From positions 132,521 through 196,520 of the forward strand of contig NZ_VOXD01000006.1 in the NCBI RefSeq assembly GCF_008014675.1: DNA of 64,000 nucleotides. The letters are read 5' to 3'. The DNA comes from Neolewinella aurantiaca. Its GTDB lineage: Bacteria > Bacteroidota > Bacteroidia > Chitinophagales > Saprospiraceae. Below, piece after piece: positions 24,715 to 32,926 of this stretch. Positions within the stretch are counted from its first letter, which is position 1; each line of letters opens with the position of its first letter. The notes under the pieces are model-generated. The model ran no database searches. It was not told where the DNA came from and saw nothing but the letters and a program-made list of their open reading frames with translations. The position numbers and the translations under genes were made by a program.

Positions 24715-25139
24715 TACTTAAGGCGAAATTGCATTTCTACCGTAGTGCCTCCGTTGATGTAACGAAGCTTGTCGCACAATTGATTCATCAGGAATACGCC
24801 GCGGCCACCACATTCACAAAGACGTTCGGGAGAAGTTGGATCAGGCAGGTCTTCGTAACAGAAGCCACGGCCCTGGTCAGAAACACGAACAGCCAGGCCC
24901 GTGCGGGTTTGAGCAAGTTTGATGCTTACCATTTTCGTCCGATCCTGCTTGTTACCGTGGATAATGGCATTGTTAACAGCTTCGGTTAAACTGATCAGCA
25001 AGTTGGCGTGCTTTTCGCTGTCAAGTTTGTAGCGGTCTGCGATTTGGCTGACGTAACCTTCCACCTTAGTGATATTGCTGGGATCGGAAGCGAGCTTAAG
25101 CATAAATGTATGAGCTGTTTGAGTTCTGACGATAGACAA
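24714..25139 (-). CDS. RsbW-like serine-protein kinase / anti-sigma ATPase
   Basis: A 141-residue HATPase_c-type protein without a histidine-kinase dimerisation domain. The N-box is ISLTEAVNNAIIHGNK, the G1 box is VSDQGRGFCYEDLP, and GGRGVFLMNQLCD is the G2-like segment. This is the pattern of RsbW/SpoIIAB proteins, which bind and inactivate sigma factors or phosphorylate STAS-domain antagonists. No sigma factor or antagonist is adjacent; the SpoIIAA-like gene at 9972 is distant and of another family. The stop overlaps the ybeY start. The partner is unknown. Confidence 0.88.
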   Translation of the reverse strand: MSIVRTQTAHTFMLKLASDPSNITKVEGYVSQIADRYKLDSEKHANLLISLTEAVNNAIIHGNKQDRTKMVSIKLAQTRTGLAVRVSDQGRGFCYEDLPDPTSPERLCECGGRGVFLMNQLCDKLRYINGGTTVEMQFRLK

Positions 25140-25313
25140 GGGGAAAGACTTTTAACCAGAAAACACCATAACCCTGTAAAAAGGTTGTAATTGTCTGGTT
25201 TACATTACGATAGACGCTAAGATCAGGAAGCGTCACTGTACCTGTTTCCTAATATACGTTGAAAGAATAATAAGGTTCGTTATCCGTATAAAAAAATTAA
25301 ATGTCCGTTCGGG

Positions 25314-28300
25314 TTAATTTTCCCGGAGAGAGCGGAAATATTCGTCGACCAGCCCTTGGAAATAAGGGTTGAGTTCGGGAGTAACGCGCTTGAACATTTC
25401 AATTTCGGATTTGCGTTTCTTGATGTATTCTTCGATGCTGGGTGGCAGTTCTTTGCGGCGCTGCTTGGCGACTTCAGATTTGCGCTGCTCGTCCATTTCC
25501 TGCTGACGCTCTGCTTTCTCGTGATCAAGCATCTTGCTGAGAATTTCCTGTTGCCGTTGGATCAGTTCATTGGTCAGGCGCTTATTCACCATATCTTCTT
25601 CAGCCTTGTTCATCTCCTCGATCAACTCCTGGAGTTCCGGATCGGTTCCTTCGCCTCCCTGCTGCTTTGCTTTTTGCTTAGCTTCCAGGGCGCGACGCAG
25701 AGCTGCTTGTTTCTGGGCCATCTTGGCAAATTCCTCGGCAGATCCGCCTTCACCTTTGCCTCCTTTTTCAAGTCCTTTTTTCATCCCTTCCACGGCATCG
25801 TTGAGGCTGCGTTGTCCGTCGGAACCATCTCCGGGGTTAGAACTTGGTTTTCCGGGTTTATTACCTTTTCCTTCTCCCGGGCTTTCACACTGTTGGTCTC
25901 CGGCCATCGAGCCAGCCATTTGCTGTTGCATGTTTTCCATGCTTTCGCTGAGCATCAGGGCGAGATCATTCAGCCCGGTCATCGCAAGCTGCTGTACGTT
26001 TGCCGCCTGAGGAGTACGACGTTCTTCAAGCTGAGCGATGGTTTCCTTCATGTTCCCCTTGATCTCAGTCACCTTTTCGGTGATGAAAGTTTCGATCTGG
26101 AAGTTCCGCTTAGCGAGTGCATTTAACGAATCACGTACAAGTTCGAAATCGTTATTGATCTGAAACTGATTCTGTACGAGCTCTACATAACGAGGAGTAT
26201 TAACGGTGGTTACGTTGAGTTGATCCATAACATCTTCCTGATCGAAGCTGAGATCAACGATGTTTTCCAGCAACTGGCGGATGGCTTTCATGTCTTCTTC
26301 CATGCCCTCCTGCTGCATACTCTGCATCGCAGCTCCCATAGAATCTGCCATTTCCTGCATTTTCTGAGCGGCGTCTTTCTGCTTCTGAGAGGCGTCGGAG
26401 TTTTCCTGTTTTTCCATTTTCTCCTGCGCCTCTTTCATGTCTTCCTTAACGGCTTCCTTCTGCTCGTCGTCCTCGGGCATATCCATGGGCTTCTCGAGTT
26501 CCTCATTCTTTTCCTCGGTTTCCTCCATTTCCTTTTCGAGCTCTTCGAATTCCTTCTGAATCTCTTCCTGTTTTTTCTGAAGTTCTTCCTGAGGTTTTTC
26601 TCCTTTTTCGGTTTCTTCGGCCAGTTCTTCCTGCTCTTTAGCCAGTTCTTCCAGCTTTTCGAGTTGTTCCTGCATTTCCTTCTCTACTTCAAGCTGCTTG
26701 AAGAGTTCGAGCATACGATCGAGTTCTGCCTCGGTTTCCTCGTCGTTAAGCTCCATTTCCTCCATCTTCTCAAGGGCTTCCTCCTTATTGAGTTCTTCCA
26801 TGAGTTCCTGGATTTGCTCCATCAACTGTTGCATCTCCTCGTTCAGAGACTCTTGGAACATCTCCTGAAGTTTTTCCTGCTTTTCGAGAATCTGCTCGTC
26901 CTGGCTTTTCTCTTGTTCCATGTTTTCTTCGAAAGCTTTCTGAGCCTCGTTGATTTGCTTCTGGACATCTTGCTGGCGTTCCTGGAGTTTCTCCAGTTCT
27001 TTTTTCATCTTCCAGTCCAACTCTTTTTCCTGCAGCATTTTTTCACGCAGCTCTTTGGTATCTTCCTGGAGTTTCTTGGTGGCATCGAGGGCTTTCTTGA
27101 GTTCCTCCTTCACCTTGCTGTCGTTCTTATTTGCCTGTTCCTTCAGCTCTTCTTCACTCGGGTTCCGGAATGCCATTACTCCGGTACGTGCAGATTTTGC
27201 GCCGTTGACTCCGTCGTTATCGTAGACTTCGAAGAAGTAGGTGAGTTCGTCTCCCGGCTTCATATCGATGTCGGTCGTCAGGTCCCAAACGTGGTCGTAG
27301 CGGGTTTGCTTACCGGCAGGACCACTGATGCCTACCCGTTTTGGGTCTGCTTCGCGTCCGGTTTCCCCGTCTTTGAGGATGTAGACGAAGTCGATTTTGT
27401 TGACGCCGTGGTCATCGGATGCTTCGCCGACGAAGAAGAGCAGTTTTTCGTCGGTACTGTCGCGGAAGCTCTCTACCGAAATTTGCGGGTACAGATCGGG
27501 GATGACGGAGAGGCTGTAGCTCACCGAATCGGCCAATGGCAGGCGTTCGTTGCCGATAAACAGGGTGTAACGATCGTTTTTCAGTGCTTGCTTCTCGAAG
27601 CTGTAAAGGTCTGAACCATCTCTGCGCAGTTCACTCACTTCATCGGAAGAGTTGAAACGCAGGCCGATATTGTCGGTATTTTCAGTGTCAAAAGACCATT
27701 TCATACGGGTTCCCGCCGGAACGGTGAGGTCACCGATATTGGCGAGTTGCTCATCACGGCGGCCGAGGTAACCGGGGTAATCGAGTTCCACGGTAAACGC
27801 TGCGATATTCGGTTTAGGCAGTACAGCCAGGGTAAAATCTTTGCTTTCTACCTCGGCGGTCGAAAGTTTGAATTTGGTGTCTTCCTGAACATTGCTGAAC
27901 TGGTAGCTGAACGTATTGGCGTTGTCTTTTTGCAGCCGGTAGCGGTAACCATCCACTTCGATGTACGCTTCGGCGGGTAGTACGTCGCCTTCAACCTTTA
28001 CCGTGAGTGGAAAATCGCCGTACTGAATCACCTCCAGTTCGTCGGGCTTGTCGACCACAAAAGAGAACGGCGCCGGTGGCACGAATTCATCGTTGTTACG
28101 GATCAGCCGGTTCGTACCATCGGTGATCAGGCTGGGAGCCGCAAAAAGAATTATGATCAGCAACAACAGGGGAGGAAGAGCATATTTCAGGTATTTGCGG
28201 TTGTTCCGCAGGTCAATTGCTGCCGGGAAAGGTACCGGGCTGATTTCCGAAGCTTTCTGATCGATAGATGCCAGCACCAGACTTGTGTCTCCACCCGCAC

Positions 28301-28664
28301 TTGCCTGACGGCGCAGCTGAAGAACATTGAGCAGTTTATCTTTCACGTTAGTGAAGTGGGAACCGATCATTTCGGCCGCTTTGTCGTGACTGATCACATC
28401 GCCCAGCCGGAAGTAACGGCTCAGCGGTAAAAGCACCCAACCGGCGAATGCGACAATACTCAGACCGAGGAAGCCATAAAACATCATTTTACGCGTCCCG
28501 GTATTGAAATAGAACTGTGATTCGAGCAAGCTTACTGCCAGAAACAAAGCAAGTACCAAGCCGGTGGTGTACAGTAAACCACGGATTACCTGGTTGATGT
28601 AGTATTTCCGCGTGAAGCGGTCGAGCTTGGCGATCAGCTGATCGTAGTGATTAGTTTGGGGCAT
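25314..28664 (-). CDS. DUF4175 membrane protein with very long coiled coil
   Basis: A 1116-residue protein. Two hydrophobic helices lie at about residues 27-47 and 57-80, and a third at about 148-170 (LKYALPPLLLLIIILFAAP). A region of about 300 residues of beta-rich sequence follows, then from about residue 500 to 830 an extreme Glu/Lys/Gln/Met-rich coiled coil, and further charged helical segments to the C-terminus. This is the layout of DUF4175 proteins of Bacteroidota, whose function I do not know. A large periplasmic part anchored by N-terminal helices is likely. The composition of the coiled coil causes long antisense reading frames on the plus strand, which are not genes. Confidence 0.88.
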   Translation of the reverse strand: MPQTNHYDQLIAKLDRFTRKYYINQVIRGLLYTTGLVLALFLAVSLLESQFYFNTGTRKMMFYGFLGLSIVAFAGWVLLPLSRYFRLGDVISHDKAAEMIGSHFTNVKDKLLNVLQLRRQASAGGDTSLVLASIDQKASEISPVPFPAAIDLRNNRKYLKYALPPLLLLIIILFAAPSLITDGTNRLIRNNDEFVPPAPFSFVVDKPDELEVIQYGDFPLTVKVEGDVLPAEAYIEVDGYRYRLQKDNANTFSYQFSNVQEDTKFKLSTAEVESKDFTLAVLPKPNIAAFTVELDYPGYLGRRDEQLANIGDLTVPAGTRMKWSFDTENTDNIGLRFNSSDEVSELRRDGSDLYSFEKQALKNDRYTLFIGNERLPLADSVSYSLSVIPDLYPQISVESFRDSTDEKLLFFVGEASDDHGVNKIDFVYILKDGETGREADPKRVGISGPAGKQTRYDHVWDLTTDIDMKPGDELTYFFEVYDNDGVNGAKSARTGVMAFRNPSEEELKEQANKNDSKVKEELKKALDATKKLQEDTKELREKMLQEKELDWKMKKELEKLQERQQDVQKQINEAQKAFEENMEQEKSQDEQILEKQEKLQEMFQESLNEEMQQLMEQIQELMEELNKEEALEKMEEMELNDEETEAELDRMLELFKQLEVEKEMQEQLEKLEELAKEQEELAEETEKGEKPQEELQKKQEEIQKEFEELEKEMEETEEKNEELEKPMDMPEDDEQKEAVKEDMKEAQEKMEKQENSDASQKQKDAAQKMQEMADSMGAAMQSMQQEGMEEDMKAIRQLLENIVDLSFDQEDVMDQLNVTTVNTPRYVELVQNQFQINNDFELVRDSLNALAKRNFQIETFITEKVTEIKGNMKETIAQLEERRTPQAANVQQLAMTGLNDLALMLSESMENMQQQMAGSMAGDQQCESPGEGKGNKPGKPSSNPGDGSDGQRSLNDAVEGMKKGLEKGGKGEGGSAEEFAKMAQKQAALRRALEAKQKAKQQGGEGTDPELQELIEEMNKAEEDMVNKRLTNELIQRQQEILSKMLDHEKAERQQEMDEQRKSEVAKQRRKELPPSIEEYIKKRKSEIEMFKRVTPELNPYFQGLVDEYFRSLREN

Positions 28665-28986
28665 AACAAAGAAAGCTTACTGAAACACAAAATGGAAACA
28701 CGTAGTAAATAGGTCTCCAAAATACGTAAAAGATTACAAGTGTAGTTTGGTTGTGTCTTAACGTCGGAGCAGATGTTAAAATTACAGCGCTTTTTCGTTG
28801 GCCCTTAGTCAGTTTGGGGCGAGGTCGCAGGTGCAAAGCAAGTTTTGGCAATGGCCCCATATGCATCTATCGCTCCCGAGCTATTTGGGCGCAAACCAGA
28901 TTATCGCGATTGCTCCTCCCCAGCGCAGCGGTGTGGGGAGGCTGGGAGGGGGGGGGGCTGAGCGACAATCTGGTTTACTCCCCGAG
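28665..28986. other. Intergenic region with nested inverted repeats
   Basis: 322 nt between DUF4175 and the Nramp gene. Besides one dispersed-motif copy it contains AAACCAGATT (28893-28902) inverted at 28967-28976, and inside it CCTCCCCA (28915-28922) inverted at 28934-28941. A run of ten G (28948-28957) lies between. It could be the 3' end of the Nramp transcript. No gene is supported. Confidence 0.6.
28818..28834 (-). repeat. Dispersed 17-bp motif, copy 12 (variant)
   Basis: GCACCTGCGACCTCGCC on the minus strand, preceded by GCTTT as in copies 14 and 15. Confidence 0.6.
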
Positions 28987-30222
28987 TTACCTGGGCCGCC
29001 GCACCATCAGCCAAAGAGAAATCAGGAGCACAATGCCATAAGTCCCCGTCAGTACATCAGCCCATAAGCCGTCGTGACTGGGTGAAATTTTCCCGATTAG
29101 CAAATCAAAGTTCTTATAGGCCAAAAAGCCGGCCACCAGCACTCCTGCAATATTTTGCCACCAGGTATTTACCTGCTCACCAAGCAGGGAGCGGTCGTTG
29201 GCCATCACCAGAACAATTGCGGCGATGAAGGGAAGCAGGAGTCCGTTTGCCACCTGCGCGGCCAGTATTACCGAAATGATGTTCAGTTCGAGGCAGGCAA
29301 CCAGGAGACCAACCAGAAGCACGCCGCCCCAAATGCCCCGGAACCAAAGCGAAGTATTGGCAAAATCCGTTTCCTTGCGCCCGAGCAGTTCCCGGCCAGC
29401 CAGTGCGGCAGCCAGAGGAGCCGTTACCGCAGAGCTGAACCCAGCGGCAAAAAGACCGAAGCCAAGGACAACTTTGCTCAGTCCGCCCAGGCTTGCATCC
29501 AGCGTGCGCGCCAAATCGGCAAAACTGCTGAACGAAACTGCTACGCTCCCCACCAGAATAATACTGATTGTGATGATGCCTCCCACCAAAAAAGATCCCG
29601 CAAGCCCCATCCGCATTTCGCCCAAAGTCTGTCCTTTACTGAGCCCTGCCGCCAGAAAAAAATTATACGGCACAATGGTAGTGCCCACCAACCCGATGAT
29701 GGTAGCCGAAGTTACCGTTTCGCTGCCCGTAAGGGGCCCATCTCCAACGAGGAGTAACGAGGCCGAAACCACAAACACGACTCCCATCAGCACCACAATA
29801 GCAGAAAGCGCCCGCGCAATAATCTTCGTGTCCCCTTTCCACAAAACCGCAAAAGCCGCCGCCCCCAGCAGTAACACCCACAAACGGTGAACCGGTACCA
29901 ATAACTGAGCTCCACTCAGGGCCCCGAGTAAGTTCCCCGCCTGATAAGCCATACACCCCAGGAGTACCGCCCCGAAACAAATAATGGCCAACCATCTCCC
30001 CCGGTGGCCAAGTACCTGACCCAAGGATTGGCCGCTTACCAGCGTAATCCGGGCCACCATTTCCATGAGTAACAGTCCCGCTACCGCAGCGAGTAGTAAG
30101 TAAGGTGTGTAATACCAGCCCCCCTGACTCCCAGCCTTTGCCGCAGTTGTAACCGTGCCCGGTCCAATAAAGGCGGCAGCAATGAGGGACCAAACAAGTG
30201 CGCGGGAGTAAGAAGCTTTCAT
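28987..30222 (-). CDS. Nramp-family transporter with altered metal-site motifs
   Basis: A 411-residue protein with eleven or so hydrophobic helices and the overall pattern of Nramp divalent-metal transporters. In canonical members helix 1 carries D-P-G-N and helix 6 carries M-P-H; these supply the metal ligands. Here helix 1 reads G20-P21-G22-T23 (FIGPGTVTTA) and helix 6 reads V184-P185-Y186-N187 (TTIVPYNFF). So the helix breaks are kept but the Asp, Asn and Met ligands are gone. It probably does not handle Mn2+/Fe2+ in the standard way; a different ion or substrate is possible. The gene stands alone. It is not the usual MntH. Confidence 0.82.
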   Translation of the reverse strand: MKASYSRALVWSLIAAAFIGPGTVTTAAKAGSQGGWYYTPYLLLAAVAGLLLMEMVARITLVSGQSLGQVLGHRGRWLAIICFGAVLLGCMAYQAGNLLGALSGAQLLVPVHRLWVLLLGAAAFAVLWKGDTKIIARALSAIVVLMGVVFVVSASLLLVGDGPLTGSETVTSATIIGLVGTTIVPYNFFLAAGLSKGQTLGEMRMGLAGSFLVGGIITISIILVGSVAVSFSSFADLARTLDASLGGLSKVVLGFGLFAAGFSSAVTAPLAAALAGRELLGRKETDFANTSLWFRGIWGGVLLVGLLVACLELNIISVILAAQVANGLLLPFIAAIVLVMANDRSLLGEQVNTWWQNIAGVLVAGFLAYKNFDLLIGKISPSHDGLWADVLTGTYGIVLLISLWLMVRRPR

Positions 30223-30417
30223 AAATGAAGGTTATGAGCACAAGTTACACGATGGGCTCTGAAAACTTCGCGCCCCCAAACCATAGGTAAGCATAAACGT
30301 GTTACTACCAAGCAAATCTTGGCTTAACACAGAATTTGCGTGCAGATAATTTTGCAGACCTTATTTCAGCGAAAATTCACACCATACGACCCCGTCTTAA
30401 CAGTTGCAACTATTTTA

Positions 30418-31548
30418 TTAGGGTTTTTCCACCGATTTATCCACAGTTACTAACAGCTCTCCCGGATGGAACAGATAATTGAGGAAAACAAGCACTCCAA
30501 CCAGTACAATTGCACCGAATTGATGGGCTACTCCGAGGCCTACAGGAACCTGTCCTATACTAGCCATTACGGTAGCCACTCCAATAGAAGCTTGTGTTAT
30601 CAACAAAGTTACCAACAGGGCATTGGTTTTTACTAACATAGCGCTTTTCAGCCTGCTAAAAGCCTTGAAAAAGTAAACTAACACAATGATTATCAGTATA
30701 TAAGCAGTAGTTCGGTGCAAGAACTGAATTAAGGCCGGAAGGAAGCGGCTACCTTCGTAATCAACGAAGTTATCCACATTCCACATGCTTGAGTCCGTTA
30801 TTACGGACGGCAAAAACTCGCCGGCCATTAGTGGCCACTCGGGATAGACGATTGCGGTGCGTGCTCCACTCATGATTCCTCCCAGGATAAGCTGCAGGAT
30901 TACGACGACATTCAGGGCTTTCAACCACTTCTCCACACCATTTTGTGGATAACCTTGCCTAATTGGATACAAAACCTTTAGGGTTGTCCACAATAGGTAA
31001 GAAAACAGAACAATTCCTAAACTAAGGTGGATTGTTAACTTATATGCATTCACCCACGGGCGGTCATGAAGACCGCTGGCGACCATTATCCAGCCAAAAC
31101 TAGCAGCCAGAGCTGCCAGTAGGACCGTAATGCCCAAACGACGCATCAGACGGCCTCTCAGCCATCCCTTGCGCCAGAAGACGAGAAAGCCAACGATGAA
31201 CACAAGCCCCATGATGCGGGCCCACTGCCGGTGAAACCACTCCCAGAAGTAGATGAACTTGAAATCCTCCATGGAAATATCGGCAAACACCTTCTCGAAC
31301 TGCGGGCTGGCGGCGTATTTCTCGTATTCCGTTTGCCAGTCGGCAGCATTAAGCGGTGGCATAGCGCCGCTGAGCGGCTTCCACTCGGTAATCGACAGCC
31401 CCGATTCGGTCAGGCGCGTTATGCCGCCAATCACAATCTGACCAACAACCATCACGAGCCCAACGATCAGCCAGATCTTCACGGCACGGTGGTAGCTGCT
31501 TCGCTCTGTGCTCAAATTCGTATCCGTTTTTTTCTCGATCACCTCCAT
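30418..31548 (-). CDS. ctaA: Heme A synthase (COX15/CtaA)
   Basis: A 376-residue, eight-helix membrane enzyme that oxidises heme O to heme A for cytochrome c oxidase. GGITRLTESGLSITEWKPLSG and the long first extracytoplasmic loop ending FIYFWEWFHRQWAR are typical of the COX15 (type 2) form; the conserved His residues in EWFHRQW, HDRPWV (as GLHDRPWVNAYKLTIH) and FLHRTTAY are seen. It indicates an aerobic, aa3-type respiratory chain. Three exact DnaA boxes and one near-match lie inside this gene (30437-30992), an extension of the origin cluster. The start ATG at 31548 abuts the A+T-rich stretch of the candidate origin. Confidence 0.95.
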   Translation of the reverse strand: MEVIEKKTDTNLSTERSSYHRAVKIWLIVGLVMVVGQIVIGGITRLTESGLSITEWKPLSGAMPPLNAADWQTEYEKYAASPQFEKVFADISMEDFKFIYFWEWFHRQWARIMGLVFIVGFLVFWRKGWLRGRLMRRLGITVLLAALAASFGWIMVASGLHDRPWVNAYKLTIHLSLGIVLFSYLLWTTLKVLYPIRQGYPQNGVEKWLKALNVVVILQLILGGIMSGARTAIVYPEWPLMAGEFLPSVITDSSMWNVDNFVDYEGSRFLPALIQFLHRTTAYILIIIVLVYFFKAFSRLKSAMLVKTNALLVTLLITQASIGVATVMASIGQVPVGLGVAHQFGAIVLVGVLVFLNYLFHPGELLVTVDKSVEKP

Positions 31549-31602
31549 CTCTTAATAGTTATTAACTTCTTTTTAAAATTTAAATCTATTATCGTTATTA
31601 AG
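31549..31602. other. A+T-rich stretch, candidate DNA unwinding element
   Basis: About 54 nt made mostly of A and T (for example TTTTTAAAATTTAAATCTAT) directly before the ctaA start and next to the intergenic DnaA boxes. It stands out from the surrounding G+C-rich sequence. It could also be the ctaA promoter region. Confidence 0.6.
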
Positions 31603-31860
31603 GCTGTGGAAACGGGGAGAAAAGAGCTCCGATAAATTCTTCTTTCTCGTTCTTACCATTTACAAGCCCGTTATCCACGTCTGGCTAACAGCAAAAACCC
31701 TTTATTGATGCGGGTTTCGCAAAATTATCCACAGGGAGCTCCTCCTTTGTCAACAGAAAAACTTTTTTGCTCAACGCTGGGGATTTATGACCCCACTATG
31801 TCAGTAATGAGTGGAAAGAGAGACCCGAAAAATGTGGAAATGTGGATAACTGCACCTTTT

Positions 31861-31877
31861 GGCGCGACCGCGGGTGC
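31861..31877 (-). repeat. Dispersed 17-bp motif, copy 13 (variant)
   Basis: GCACCCGCGGTCGCGCC on the minus strand, lying between two DnaA boxes in the candidate origin. Confidence 0.55.
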
Positions 31878-32200
31878 TATGGTGTGGATAAAGGCACGGT
31901 TGTCAACGTTTTTCCCCAAACAGGGCGTGGAAAACGCTCTTTGCTAAAGTGCTGATAAATAGCAGGCTTACGGATGAAGATAAAACAGGGTGTGGATAAC
32001 GTTTTTGCAGATGTAGCGTCGCCAACGCTGCCCCACAGCAGCCTGAAGGGCTGCCGAACGGAGGAGGACGTTGCCAGGCACCAGTAAATAGACCGGCTTC
32101 AGCCGGTGGCTTGGGAAATGAAAATGCCACGCCAATTGGAGCTTTGACTACGGCCCTGTTGGTTCAATTCAAGGGCGTTTTAACCGCCCGGAAATAGAAT

Positions 32201-32208
32201 TACCTTTG
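32201..32208 (+). promoter_or_regulatory. TrpF-like gene -7 promoter element TACCTTTG
   Basis: A perfect TAnnTTTG match, 16 nt before the ATG at 32225. No good -33 TTG was found at normal spacing. Confidence 0.55.
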
Positions 32209-32224
32209 TCGAAAATTTCAGACC

Positions 32225-32875
32225 ATGTTAGCGACCAAAGTTTTGGCATCCGGCATTACTCACCTTACCGACGCTCGTTACTTCGCCGCCTGGGAAGTAG
32301 ACTACCTGGCATTCCCCCTGGGAGATGGAGTAGCCGAGGCCATCAGCCTGGAATACCTCAACGCTCTCCGCGAATGGGTGGAAGGACCGGAAATCGTAGC
32401 AGAAATAGGCCTCGTTGACAGCGCTGATACCTGGGTAGAGACACTAAGCACCAATAACATCAAAACGGTGCTGCTGCACGAAGACTCTCCCAACGGAGTA
32501 GCGGAAAGCCTGAAGGACAAAGGTATTTCAGTTATCCGCCAGCTTACCATCGATCAGTTCCGTAAAGGGGATGATATAGAGGAGATGATCGCTGGGCACC
32601 CGGCTACGGATCTTTTCATCCTCAGTTTCGAAGAGTGGGTTACTTATAAGGACGTAGCCGAAGGCGCAATTTTTGGCGTCGAAGCCCTCAACCGGATTTT
32701 GGCCGCTCACCAGTGTTTACTCCAACTGAATCTGGGCGACGAAAACCCGAAGGCCATCAAAAACCTGCACCCGGTTGCGGGCTTCGCAGTGCGCGGCAGC
32801 AGCGAGGAAAAAGTTGGTTATAAAAGCTTTGATGACCTGGACGATCTCTTCGAAGGACTAGAGGTCTTTGAGTAA
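32225..32875 (+). CDS. TrpF-like (PRAI-fold) protein lacking the catalytic Cys
   Basis: A 216-residue protein whose N-terminus KVLASGITHLTDARYFAAW follows the phosphoribosylanthranilate isomerase pattern K-x-C-G-I-T-x-x-x-D-A. The catalytic Cys is replaced by Ser9, and the acid in the later I-L-L-D strand seems missing (LFILSFEEW). So it probably has the TIM-barrel fold of TrpF but not its activity in tryptophan synthesis. The C-terminal half is acidic and poorly conserved. There are no other trp genes nearby. It is the first gene to the right of the candidate origin. The fold assignment rests on a short motif, so it is tentative. Confidence 0.65.
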   Translation: MLATKVLASGITHLTDARYFAAWEVDYLAFPLGDGVAEAISLEYLNALREWVEGPEIVAEIGLVDSADTWVETLSTNNIKTVLLHEDSPNGVAESLKDKGISVIRQLTIDQFRKGDDIEEMIAGHPATDLFILSFEEWVTYKDVAEGAIFGVEALNRILAAHQCLLQLNLGDENPKAIKNLHPVAGFAVRGSSEEKVGYKSFDDLDDLFEGLEVFE

Positions 32876-32926
32876 GCAGCCCTCCTCGCTCTCAGGCACC
32901 GTTTTCATAAACAGATGCTCGGCGGT

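Larger units (their letters stand above)
30437..31999. other. Candidate chromosomal origin (oriC), DnaA-box cluster
   Basis: Exact TTATCCACA boxes: plus strand at 30437-30445, 30770-30778 and 31725-31733; minus strand at 30944-30952, 31841-31849, 31883-31891 and 31991-31999. One-base variants: TTGTCCACA (30984-30992) and TTATCCACG (31671-31679). Seven exact 9-mers in under 1.6 kb would be expected about 0.01 times by chance. The A+T-rich stretch at 31549-31602 could be the unwinding element. The 676-nt gap 31549-32224 has no supported protein gene. The switch in gene-strand bias near here agrees. Origin function itself is inference. Confidence 0.8.

Noticed and set aside
26220-27614. A 464-residue Phe/Leu-rich open frame opposite the DUF4175 gene
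   Set aside because: It mirrors the Glu/Lys-rich coiled coil (GAA/AAG codons read as TTC/CTT) and is not a membrane protein gene.
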